Virus record (IMG/VR): IMGVR_UViG_3300033388_002657
Location: 1 to 37,515 of that record
Reading direction: 5' to 3' (one strand)
Length of the DNA: 37,515 nt
From: a virus
The notes under the pieces are model-generated. The model searched no databases and was not told the DNA's origin. It saw only the letters and a program-made list of their open reading frames with translations. The position numbers and the translations under genes were made by a program. This document shows positions 17,144-25,271 of the stretch, piece by piece. Position 1 is the stretch's first letter. Every line of letters begins with the position of its first letter.

Positions 17144-18748
17144 TTATCCGTTTCTGCGAATCTTGAAGTCACCAGTGATGTCGCCTATAGCGAGCTCGCC
17201 CTTAATAACATACATGTCATTAGTAGAGCGGAAACCAAAAGTCTGTGTAGCATTGGCTCCTACATCAAGAGTATAAGCTTCGTCAGTAATCTTCAAATGT
17301 TCAACAACGACGGTCTTCAGTGGGTATTCTGTACCATTTTCAGCATACGTACCCTCTGTTCCCGCGGTGAAATAATTCTGGTCGATCAGTGAGTTATCAG
17401 CACCTAAGATCTTACGATCTGCGCCAACACCACCTGCTTCCTCATCAGTCTGAGCATAAACCTTTACCACCATGATCATGTTCTCTTTACCGAACAAGTC
17501 GGCAAGATCGATATCATCCAGTGTTCCATCTTCATACTCAGTCAGTTTACCAGCAAAACGAGCCCAATGTTCTAGGTCGCCTGCAGTGGTATCCATGGTT
17601 ACCGTAATCGGAATAGGCAGGGTCAAAGGTCTATCAAATGGACCTAAATGACCAAGCTCTAGTAATGCCTCACGGGTAAGGTCTGCAGTAAGAGTAGCAG
17701 ATGTAAATCTCCACGCTATAGCATCTCCCCAATCAGCATAACTTTCATCCGGGTCAATCAGGTAAACTTCTACCTGGCCCTGACGAAGAGCACCAACTGT
17801 ATCAGGTCTATCTACTGTGTCTAAAACATCAAAGTAACTTTGAACTGCAGTTTCTGCATAACCGTCGGCAGCATAAATAACTTCTACTAAATCGCCAGTA
17901 GTATCCATAGCTGTGTAGTCGGTCGGCAATGTAATAACTCCGGTAGCAACAACATAACCAGCTTCAGTAGCTGTGGCAGCACCTTCTGCTATTTCATAGT
18001 TCAACTTTTCTTCTTCGCTGGCATCATAAATTGATATTCCTGGAGCTCCATTAGGGGCTTTTCTCAAGAATGCCAAATTGCCATCGGACATAGTAGCAAC
18101 AGTTTTAAGATCTGTACCAACTCCTTCCAAAGTAACGGTGAGAGTTCCACTAGCAAGAGTAAAATCCTCGTAGTTAACAAACCTTCCGTCGTTCAACAGC
18201 CACATTTTTTGATCTGTCTCTGCACCATAGTTCTCGGTCGCGTTAGCACCGGTGGTGTAACTAAACTCTAAACTATTGATGTAAACTTCGTCCATCCACA
18301 TGGTCTGGTCGATATTATCGGCCAGCGTACCTAGAGAACACTCGTCTTGAACAGGTGCCCATAGGGACACACCAGGTAAATTACCACAAGTAATAGCAAA
18401 ATCTGGCAGACCTACACCATGATAAAAACTAGATGTGGGCTCCAAATTAGTACCACTAACTACAACCAAGTTAGCATTGGTAATGATTGCGTCAGCATCC
18501 ATTTCCAATTTAGCTGTAGCTACCTGCGCCAAAATAGCAAGTGTGCGGACATCTCCAAAGTCATTGGTATTCAGAGTAACCGCAACAGCGGGTACGTCAT
18601 CGACAACGTCGATGATGTCCAAGTGACCAAGTTCAAAGATATCTTCTGATGTGAATGTAGTCGTACTTCCAAGAGACTGGACCCTATAAAGGACCTCACC
18701 ATTGCACCACACGCTCTGTGATGCATAGATTATTCTATTTCTAGCCAT
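17144..18748 (-). CDS. Tail tube protein with duplicated tube domain
   Basis: A 534-residue protein that contains two related halves. Each begins with a strand followed by an E-LGH motif (FELGH at 38-42, LELGH at 363-367) and closes with a GANATxxxG motif (167-175 and 497-505). About 140 residues between them (roughly 180-320) look like an inserted beta-rich domain. Tail tube proteins normally have one such beta-sandwich and form hexameric rings. A fused pair would form trimeric rings with the same six-domain symmetry, an arrangement I recall for the long-tailed Thermus phage P74-26. Position between the tail-terminator candidate and the chaperones supports the call. ATG at 18748 has an AGGAGG site about 11 bases upstream. 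The gene has its own leader and a terminator right after it, as expected for a high-copy structural protein. Confidence 0.8.
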   Translation of the reverse strand: MARNRIIYASQSVWCNGEVLYRVQSLGSTTTFTSEDIFELGHLDIIDVVDDVPAVAVTLNTNDFGDVRTLAILAQVATAKLEMDADAIITNANLVVVSGTNLEPTSSFYHGVGLPDFAITCGNLPGVSLWAPVQDECSLGTLADNIDQTMWMDEVYINSLEFSYTTGANATENYGAETDQKMWLLNDGRFVNYEDFTLASGTLTVTLEGVGTDLKTVATMSDGNLAFLRKAPNGAPGISIYDASEEEKLNYEIAEGAATATEAGYVVATGVITLPTDYTAMDTTGDLVEVIYAADGYAETAVQSYFDVLDTVDRPDTVGALRQGQVEVYLIDPDESYADWGDAIAWRFTSATLTADLTREALLELGHLGPFDRPLTLPIPITVTMDTTAGDLEHWARFAGKLTEYEDGTLDDIDLADLFGKENMIMVVKVYAQTDEEAGGVGADRKILGADNSLIDQNYFTAGTEGTYAENGTEYPLKTVVVEHLKITDEAYTLDVGANATQTFGFRSTNDMYVIKGELAIGDITGDFKIRRNG

Positions 18749-18758
18749 AATGTCTCGT

Positions 18759-18785
18759 TCCTCCTATGATATTAATTATCTTAGA
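18759..18785 (-). promoter_or_regulatory. Leader of tail tube gene, shared with capsid gene leader; possible -10 element
   Basis: The minus strand reads CTAA, then GATAAT (18780-18775), then TCATAGGAGGA (18770-18760). The capsid gene leader has CTAA, TATAAT and TCATAGGAGGA with nearly the same spacing. No -35 element is clear. It could be a promoter, a phage-specific late element, or just a strong ribosome-binding leader. Confidence 0.35.
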
Positions 18786-18871
18786 AAATTTCAGGTTGGG
18801 TTTAAAAACAAATTAATCCTAATTTACCATCATCTGGCTGAGGCGGCCGAATAATAATAATCCTTTCCCTC

Positions 18872-19852
18872 CTACATATAAGTGTAGGTAACTAAATCAA
18901 ATGTAACTTTCGACCTGTAGGCATTTAGGTCGCTTAACATTACTTCATTGCGATCTCGGGTCATTACCAGTGGCAAGCTGACATGACGCGATGTCACATT
19001 CATAAATTCCATATTTCCAATAACATGTGATGCTCTCTGTCTATTAAATAGAGAGGTTAGTTTATTGTCGGTTTCTTTGCGCCCATACCAGGTTCCATCG
19101 TAATCTAACATGGTCCCTAATGGGAAATCATACAACGGCGCAGTTTTATTAAATAAGGAGTCTACAAGCTCCTCTACTATATCATTTCTCTCGGCTGGAT
19201 TGGTTGCAAAAACATGTAAATCTACCTTTCTTATTTGCTTTTTTCCACCGCCAAGTTGGTATCCAGCTTTGTCTGTACCATGCATATCTACAACCACAAC
19301 TGGAGGATCGGCTGCCTCTACCGCAGCCCACTCGTCTACCAAACTGACGTAGTGCCAATAGTAGTCTATATATACTGGTGTTGCTACAGTACCATCTGTA
19401 ATTATACGACCGTCTAGGTAATCTACCATGTAGTCTTGATCTGGTATAAGAACACCATCTACATCGTAAACCTTAATCCTTTCTGACTGTTCGGGTATAC
19501 CACCAAACTCAGTAGTATAAGCAGTATTCTGCATATCTGTACCGGACACTACAACATAAGGTGCACACTGTCCTGTACCTGATACCACTGTACCAGAATC
19601 TAAATATACCCATCCGCGGCCACGTTCAGTAGGATTAGGAGCAAAACCATCTGGCTCCAAGCACCATTCAGTAAGAGCTTCATACACCAAGAAATCTGTA
19701 TTACAAAATTCTTCAGTGTCCATCTTTTGTAATGGCGCCAGCTCCTCCAACTCTATGAATTCGAACAGTCCTACGTGCTTGAGGTGATAATACAAACTCA
19801 GGTCTTCTTTACGTAAACTTCTCATTTCTGAGCCATGGAAAGTGTAACCCAT
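18872..19852 (-). CDS. Candidate tail terminator / tail completion protein
   Basis: A 326-residue protein just upstream of the tail tube gene, where tail terminators usually lie. Residues about 205-240 (RKVDLHVFATNPAERNDIVE, followed by a hydrophobic helix ending in LFN) resemble the strand-helix core of tail terminator and completion proteins, in which a small alpha/beta fold caps the tube. Around it are an N-terminal helical region, a beta segment (80-170) with SGT turns, and a C-terminal beta region. It is longer than typical terminators (about 130-200 residues), so extra domains are present. ATG at 19852 overlaps the previous stop (TAATG). A 123-base gap without a clear gene follows it. 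The assignment is from position plus this one segment, hence moderate. Confidence 0.5.
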   Translation of the reverse strand: MGYTFHGSEMRSLRKEDLSLYYHLKHVGLFEFIELEELAPLQKMDTEEFCNTDFLVYEALTEWCLEPDGFAPNPTERGRGWVYLDSGTVVSGTGQCAPYVVVSGTDMQNTAYTTEFGGIPEQSERIKVYDVDGVLIPDQDYMVDYLDGRIITDGTVATPVYIDYYWHYVSLVDEWAAVEAADPPVVVVDMHGTDKAGYQLGGGKKQIRKVDLHVFATNPAERNDIVEELVDSLFNKTAPLYDFPLGTMLDYDGTWYGRKETDNKLTSLFNRQRASHVIGNMEFMNVTSRHVSLPLVMTRDRNEVMLSDLNAYRSKVTFDLVTYTYM

Positions 19853-20490
19853 TATCTAGTCTCCCTCTTCCTAACTGTGGTAATAGCCTCGTTAATCCAA
19901 TCTTTTATATTCTCTTGAACATATTTATTGGCCTCATCAAAAATATCTATTGGCGGTTGGTTTGAAAATGGGAATCTCACCATAGAATCTTTTGGATAAG
20001 TTTCTGCCCATCTCCTTCTTATATCACCTGTAAGTCTTACTATATATATTCTTTCTTTTAAAGGAACGGTTTTATCAAACGGCTGTATTGCCGGCCGCTT
20101 ACTATACATAGCTATGTATTGCTCCTCATCTATCTCCACAAAGATGCCAACTGTACCCTCTACTATGTCCTCAATTATTCTAAGCTTGCCCTGATTCCAA
20201 TCAAAATTATCAGTTTCAGGTGTTGTAAATTTAACCTGGCCATGACTCATATCAATATACTCAAAGTCCATAAGAGCCTGTTGAAACTCATCTCTATAAT
20301 ATATAGGGTTGGTCTTAGCCTTTCTATCAGTTACACGGCCAGTTAATTCTATATCATATACCTGTAATATAATATTTTGTATAGTAGGTATATAATAGGT
20401 CTCTAAATTAAACGCGTAGAGCTCCTGTATCATCTTATTTAGTTCTTCTGCTTTCTTGTGTACTAATTTCATTACTTTATCCTGGGCCAT
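19852..20490 (-). CDS. Candidate neck / head-tail joining protein (HK97 gp10-like position)
   Basis: A 212-residue protein in a run of TAATG-coupled genes: its start overlaps the stop of the zinc-motif protein and its own stop overlaps the next start. The N-terminus is helical, the middle is beta-rich (strands around IVEGTVGIFVEI and RIYIVRLTG), and the C-terminus ends in an amphipathic helix (DEANKYVQENIKDWINEAIT) like the final helix of gp10-type neck proteins. Gene order adaptor, head closure, neck, tail terminator, tail tube is standard in siphoviruses, which is the main support. No catalytic motif seen. Confidence 0.5.
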   Translation of the reverse strand: MAQDKVMKLVHKKAEELNKMIQELYAFNLETYYIPTIQNIILQVYDIELTGRVTDRKAKTNPIYYRDEFQQALMDFEYIDMSHGQVKFTTPETDNFDWNQGKLRIIEDIVEGTVGIFVEIDEEQYIAMYSKRPAIQPFDKTVPLKERIYIVRLTGDIRRRWAETYPKDSMVRFPFSNQPPIDIFDEANKYVQENIKDWINEAITTVRKRETR

Positions 20491-21092
20491 TATATGTAAT
20501 CCTTTATGATTTCACCACTGTCTATACTAGGCTTCTCTGTGGTGAAAGCTGTTATAATTAGTACTGCCTGTGTTCCTAGCCCTCTCAATATAGGTGGTTT
20601 AGATAGCTTACATTCTACACCATCTACTATTAGTCTATCACTGTTTTTGAATAGATCATAATATTTAGGATCTGTTTTTAGTTGAACCAGCGTGCTACCT
20701 TCTGTGCCGGCGGCCGTAAACGTAATAGAGTTTCTTGATCCACGTGCGCCTGGGTCCCAAGTTACAATACAGTCAGCCCAGACCTTTCTCTTGGTGGTCA
20801 AAAATCCCTGACCTCTACATACTGGACATCTACCAAATTTAAAATACTTATACCTCAGACCTTCACCGCCACCATCCTCATACTCACCTTGTTTTGTCAT
20901 GGCCTCAACAGGGGTCCATTTACATTTACCAGTAGAAGTTTCAGTGAACTTATCATAGAAACAGTTCGTGCATTCCATCTTTTTAGGCTGTTTATAAACC
21001 TCTACCTTACGGCTCAGTCCTTTGATGACATTCCGAATAGCTTTCTTGTGTTTTTCTTTCACACGTTTGCTTATTCTGGTATTATGGATCAT
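20490..21092 (-). CDS. Candidate head closure protein with zinc-ribbon-like motif
   Basis: A 200-residue protein. Residues 41-44 (CTNC) and 89-92 (CPVC, followed by RGQGF) form two CxxC knuckles about 45 residues apart, likely one zinc site inserted near the N-terminus. The C-terminal part (about 130-195) has the beta pattern of head closure proteins, including a DRLIVDGVECKL strand pair. Similar Cys-containing proteins are found between adaptor and neck genes in other phages, as far as I recall. The N-terminal 35 residues are very basic and could contact DNA in the connector channel. ATG at 21092 has a GAGGA site about 9 bases upstream. The stop overlaps the next start (TAATG). Confidence 0.6.
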   Translation of the reverse strand: MIHNTRISKRVKEKHKKAIRNVIKGLSRKVEVYKQPKKMECTNCFYDKFTETSTGKCKWTPVEAMTKQGEYEDGGGEGLRYKYFKFGRCPVCRGQGFLTTKRKVWADCIVTWDPGARGSRNSITFTAAGTEGSTLVQLKTDPKYYDLFKNSDRLIVDGVECKLSKPPILRGLGTQAVLIITAFTTEKPSIDSGEIIKDYI

Positions 21093-21108
21093 ATTGGATT
21101 ATCCTCTA

Positions 21109-22050
21109 TTATTCTACCCTAACTCCTTCTATTCCCTTCATAACAAGAGATTGTACTAAGTCATCAAGCTGCTTGTTTAAGTCATCCAATAAATCACTTC
21201 TAAAATCAAATCCAGGTGAAGGATCATAAGTTGAACCTTCGTCTTTTATTACGGCACCATCCTCAATTCCATCATGCCAATTCTCTTGTTGTAAGAGCCT
21301 CTTCGAAGTGTACAGAACATATGCTTGTGTTGTAGCATTAGATGCATTAAGTGGTGGTGGTGGTGGAGAAGCATTATAAGCTTCCAAAATTTGTCTATCT
21401 GAATGCCTGAAAGTATAATACCACACATCCACACCTCTTGTGTTATCGCATGTACCTGAGCACACTATCTCAGTTGTATTAATACACTGCTCAAATATTA
21501 AATATCTATAACCATTTATAGTTGGATTAACTGTTTCATTATACTGTATTCCTCCCATAGTAATACACAGCGGCCAGCCCTTTTCATCAAACTCATACGT
21601 TAGTCCATCTGGGTGAATTGATGAGGCTGCATCTTCACCATACTCTCTATTTACATCTTTAGGATCACCTATTAGTAATCTTATTTCATCCACTACTAAT
21701 TGCTCAGAATCAGTCATACTAATCTCTGGTGGATAACAAGGATCATAAAATAGATCAGCGCCTTCACCACGGACAGCTTCACTCCAACCACTCACTACCC
21801 CTGACAGAGTGGACTGAAAATATCTGGATTGATACCAGTTAATTGATGTCCCAGTAGAATCCACCGCATAATAATATGTTGTATTAGGTACTAGTGAGAT
21901 ATAAGAAAGATTACCATTAACCACTCCAAGATCTGTAAGAGGTGCTGCATCAGACATAACCTCATCGGTAGCCCTTTGGATCTCTATCCTATCGTATACT
22001 TGTATTACCGTATCAACGTTGTCGACTATAACTGTTAATCTTATTGCCAT
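21109..22050 (-). CDS. Head-tail adaptor with N-terminal FN3-like domain
   Basis: A 313-residue protein. Residues about 1-88 form a fibronectin type III-like sandwich: a DRIEIQRAT strand and the LVPNTTYYYAV turn are typical. From about residue 113 the SEQLVVDEIRLLIGDP helix, then a beta segment, then a helix (YVLYTSKRLLQQE) ending in an acidic region, match the layout of gp6/gp15-type head-tail adaptors that bind the portal. A poly-proline stretch (PPPPP, near residue 230) and N/T-rich linker lie before the final helices. It heads the coupled neck gene run. The FN3 domain on an adaptor is unusual and would decorate the neck. ATG 22050 has an AAGGGG site about 11 bases upstream. Confidence 0.6.
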   Translation of the reverse strand: MAIRLTVIVDNVDTVIQVYDRIEIQRATDEVMSDAAPLTDLGVVNGNLSYISLVPNTTYYYAVDSTGTSINWYQSRYFQSTLSGVVSGWSEAVRGEGADLFYDPCYPPEISMTDSEQLVVDEIRLLIGDPKDVNREYGEDAASSIHPDGLTYEFDEKGWPLCITMGGIQYNETVNPTINGYRYLIFEQCINTTEIVCSGTCDNTRGVDVWYYTFRHSDRQILEAYNASPPPPPLNASNATTQAYVLYTSKRLLQQENWHDGIEDGAVIKDEGSTYDPSPGFDFRSDLLDDLNKQLDDLVQSLVMKGIEGVRVE

Positions 22051-22065
22051 CTTTTATCAACCCCT

Positions 22066-24264
22066 TTATAAATTTACTGGCGGTGTAAACGCACGCATTG
22101 CTGGTCTAACATTTATTCGCGCAGCTTTCATACTAGGTGTGTTAGTTAGATCAGCTTCCATTTCTGGTCTACCTACATCAATTACACCTCTCAGAGTAGC
22201 GCCCACTACAAATTCAATATCATCCAAATAGAAACCATTGCTGCCTACAGACGTATATGTGAGTCTTCTAACATCTATTGGTGCTGTTAAACCAAAATCC
22301 TCTAAAGGAATCAATACACGTTGCCACGTATTTAACTGGGTTTCATCAAAATAATTACTAAGTATCACGTAATTACCATCCTCAAAGGATAACCGTACTT
22401 CTGTGCCCCACTCCTTTAGATTTATATTCATACTAAGTAGATCATAATCATCTACATTAACATCGTACGTACTTTGAAAATATATATTTTTATTGTTTAC
22501 AAAGTTTGTAGCATCTAGACCATTTGTACCATTTCCAGCGTCAGCATATGCTGCTTCTACGCCATGACTTGTATGGGCCCAATCTCCACCTGAATCTGCT
22601 ATACCAGTACCATTCCAGACAACCAGAACACATTCCTCTATTCCAGACGGACATGGGGCGTCTATCGCTATCACTTCATAATCGCTTGTAGTTGCTCCGC
22701 CTCCATATACATAAGCTTCTGCTTTAAAATAATTGGCTTCTGTGAAACAAATAGTTTTCTCTTTCTGATCCAGGCCAGTAGGACTTGTCCATACTAATTC
22801 CCAGGGACCAGAAGAACCAGAAGATGTGCTCCTTGATATCTCCCAATCATAACCACTAGTTGTTCCGTCATCTGATGTACCAAACACTGTTAATTCGTAA
22901 TAACAATCCTCTGCTATAGCCACTACTGTTGTTTCAATAACTAGATTTTTTAATTCACAAGTCTCGTGATCAGTCCAACCATCATTCCAATTAGCACAAA
23001 GCTGTGTAGTAACATCATCTGATACTGGAGTGTTGGTGTATATGTAAGCATGATCCACATTATCTGCAGTGTGTATGTTGCCTTCATCATTCCATGTCCA
23101 ATCGTACTCCTCACCAGCACCGGCTGTACCCACCCTGCTGTAATTGGTGGTTAGATTGTTGAACTCAACACTGTCTGGTATTGGCACTGGGTTTGGTATC
23201 TGATCAAAATCCACTATCGGGCCGGCAAAAAGATCCTGAATAAAATCCTCATCGTAGGTGACGATTTGATCATCGAACCCATCATTCCAATACACCACTA
23301 TATCCACATTATGGGTCCCAGGGTCCGTGAATGCGCCAGGAGAAGCCGCATGACCATACCAGGAGGTGCCAGTACCCTCTGTGTGAGGTATGATGTCTAA
23401 CACTGTACCACTGATTAATGTATGGGTATCATCCGTTATATCCCAGTCTATATTGTAGATTCTGCTGTATGGATTAGTACCGTCATAAATAAATGACACA
23501 GCAGTATCTGGTATCTCTATGTGATTATCATTATCAGTGTCTTCTACTCCGCTTATACTTGGAGTTGGAGCTGGATATTTCATTCTTACATTGTGAGTAC
23601 CAGTTACAGTTCCGCCACAGTGATCTTCTATCACTATCTGAATTGTAAAATCACCATGGATTGTCCACGTGTGAGTTCCTGTTGATGCATGCGTTAAATC
23701 GTTATCTTGGAAACCATCATCCCAATCATAGTGCGTCAGTCTAACATAATTTACAAAGTATATGGGCATGCTATTCCATACATGGTAATGGCCCATGGTG
23801 GTACCTGACCAATTCCAATAATGTTCATCATCGCTATCATTGGTAGTGGTGTAAGGTACTCCTACTGTACCAGTAACTACTGGAAAGCTCCAATCAAGAT
23901 TAGGTAAGATATTTTCTTTAACTTGTGTTGGGTTGGTATATGTACTTGAACCATCCAACTCTATTTCAAATGCGCCCCACTCATCTAACAACCAACACTC
24001 TTGGCCCATTCTAGTACCGCCGCGCCAGAAAACTACAATTACCTTATCCCCCACAGCAGCATTACCATCTTGAGTAAGCCAGTCCCCATCGCCTAGATTT
24101 ATGTTCCAATAACCAGAGGCTTCCACGGTTCTTTCGAAATTCCACTTTGATTCTGAAGACCCGGCATTAACCTTATAAAAATACGCGTGATATTGCACAT
24201 TGGCATTGCTCATTGTGCCATCATTAAGGGAACAGAAACCATCAAATGTTATATTAAGCGCCAT
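22066..24264 (-). CDS. PKD/Ig-repeat protein with C-terminal carbohydrate-binding-like domain
   Basis: A 732-residue beta-rich, acidic, aromatic protein. Three copies of a W-(D/N)-D-G-(F/W) motif (DWDDGFQD near 180, YWNDGFDD near 325, NWNDGWTD near 425) mark PKD/Ig-like sandwiches. The C-terminal region from about 545 to 690 (VVWNGTGIADSGGDW onward, ending YLDDIEFV) resembles jelly-roll carbohydrate-binding modules. The last 40 residues recur as a PxMxAxxTxxPxM-type tail. It lies beside the adaptor gene, so a neck whisker or head fibre that binds glycans is a reasonable inference, but no experiment-like evidence is in the sequence. ATG 24264 follows a GGGGAG site and starts 3 bases after the previous stop. 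Confidence 0.65.
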   Translation of the reverse strand: MALNITFDGFCSLNDGTMSNANVQYHAYFYKVNAGSSESKWNFERTVEASGYWNINLGDGDWLTQDGNAAVGDKVIVVFWRGGTRMGQECWLLDEWGAFEIELDGSSTYTNPTQVKENILPNLDWSFPVVTGTVGVPYTTTNDSDDEHYWNWSGTTMGHYHVWNSMPIYFVNYVRLTHYDWDDGFQDNDLTHASTGTHTWTIHGDFTIQIVIEDHCGGTVTGTHNVRMKYPAPTPSISGVEDTDNDNHIEIPDTAVSFIYDGTNPYSRIYNIDWDITDDTHTLISGTVLDIIPHTEGTGTSWYGHAASPGAFTDPGTHNVDIVVYWNDGFDDQIVTYDEDFIQDLFAGPIVDFDQIPNPVPIPDSVEFNNLTTNYSRVGTAGAGEEYDWTWNDEGNIHTADNVDHAYIYTNTPVSDDVTTQLCANWNDGWTDHETCELKNLVIETTVVAIAEDCYYELTVFGTSDDGTTSGYDWEISRSTSSGSSGPWELVWTSPTGLDQKEKTICFTEANYFKAEAYVYGGGATTSDYEVIAIDAPCPSGIEECVLVVWNGTGIADSGGDWAHTSHGVEAAYADAGNGTNGLDATNFVNNKNIYFQSTYDVNVDDYDLLSMNINLKEWGTEVRLSFEDGNYVILSNYFDETQLNTWQRVLIPLEDFGLTAPIDVRRLTYTSVGSNGFYLDDIEFVVGATLRGVIDVGRPEMEADLTNTPSMKAARINVRPAMRAFTPPVNL

Positions 24265-24267
24265 CTA

Positions 24268-24714
24268 TTATTGTTCTCCCCATGTAATTAAATAAGGTCC
24301 GTTGGGATCTATTATCTTAATCCAAAAACCTGATATTTCGTGGCTGCCACTATCGTTATATACTAATTGAAAATTATGAGGGCTAGAAGTCGGCGTAGAC
24401 CCCACAACATAACTAAAGAAAGCCTGCTCATCTCCAGTATATGTATTAGCCACTTCCACTATCCCACTTACAGTTGTATATAGATCTTCTATTTGATCCA
24501 TTACGTAATTCTCTACTTTTGCCGTTGTAATGTCATCATGTACATGCTCATGTGCTGTACTATCCCAATAACCATGTGTAATAGGTATAGCTATCAACTG
24601 CCAACCTAATTCTAATTGAATAGATCCAAAACCACCTATACCACTTACAGTGGCGGCCACACACTCAGCTAAATCGTAGCCGGCCCAGGCTATGTAGCGC
24701 ATGTCCATTGGCAT
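24268..24714 (-). CDS. Small fibre-associated structural protein
   Basis: A 148-residue protein with TAATG overlap to the gene upstream. It has a His-rich turn (HEHVHDD, near 55-61), a TTVSG segment like those in neighbouring fibre genes, and a C-terminal beta region ending GPYLITWGEQ. No family recognised. The shared TVSG linker and position suggest it is part of the fibre or neck decoration set. No signal peptide or membrane segment. Confidence 0.6.
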   Translation of the reverse strand: MPMDMRYIAWAGYDLAECVAATVSGIGGFGSIQLELGWQLIAIPITHGYWDSTAHEHVHDDITTAKVENYVMDQIEDLYTTVSGIVEVANTYTGDEQAFFSYVVGSTPTSSPHNFQLVYNDSGSHEISGFWIKIIDPNGPYLITWGEQ

Positions 24715-25244
24715 TAATTAGGATCTCCCATTTTATACGGAACCGCATCTGATATATCTTTATACCACGCGTATGCGATGCCACTTGTAGTTGTGGTTGC
24801 CCATGTAGTATCTTCATCTCTCTTAATCAAAGTTATAACATAATCTGTATTACCCAAAGCTACCTTCCTAACTGATTGATCTGGAGTGATAAGAGCGTTT
24901 TCACGTATTACATCTTCTACTGAGATATTGTAATGTCTGTTTTGTTTCTCGAGATCATAGATGCTTTCCGGGTTGACGATGACCTCTTCTGTGTTGGCTA
25001 TAAAGCCAGAGCAGGTGGCGTAGATAACATACTCCCCTGCCGTAGGAATAGACTCCTCGGATCTATATATTCCGGGCTCTACCGCTGACTCCGGCAGAAT
25101 ACCTGTTAACGGACTATTCAGCGGCGAGTCATCCATCTCTCTTATGTCGTAATATACCGTCTGTCCCGATGCCAATTGCCCGGTGTTTTCGTCTATCAGC
25201 GAGACTAAGATCGGAAATATTTCGTTTTTGTCAACCCTTATCAT
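24714..25244 (-). CDS. Ig-like structural protein in fibre block
   Basis: A 176-residue protein. The N-terminal 95 residues read as an Ig/Big-like sandwich (FPILVSLIDENTGQ, TVYYDIREMDD, GEYVIYATCSGF). This layout, in which a variable strand is followed by an 'expected increment' strand and a glycine turn, is common in phage proteins near the neck. The rest has a helix (IYDLEKQNRHYNISVEDVIR) and a short C-terminal beta part. ATG at 25244 has GAGG about 10 bases upstream. The stop overlaps the next start. Role not known; decoration or adhesin-linked is likely. Confidence 0.6.
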   Translation of the reverse strand: MIRVDKNEIFPILVSLIDENTGQLASGQTVYYDIREMDDSPLNSPLTGILPESAVEPGIYRSEESIPTAGEYVIYATCSGFIANTEEVIVNPESIYDLEKQNRHYNISVEDVIRENALITPDQSVRKVALGNTDYVITLIKRDEDTTWATTTTSGIAYAWYKDISDAVPYKMGDPN

Positions 25245-25271
25245 AAAAACTTTTCCTCGCTATCCTATTTT

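Noticed and set aside
18749-18871. A small gene in the gap upstream of the tail tube gene (IIIIRPPQPDDGKLGLICF)
   Set aside because: It has no usable start codon and is only 19 codons after the AGGAGGG site; it may be chance.
21249-21434. Minus-strand frame with a run of histidines inside the adaptor gene
   Set aside because: It comes from reading the poly-proline/Asn codons of the adaptor in another frame.
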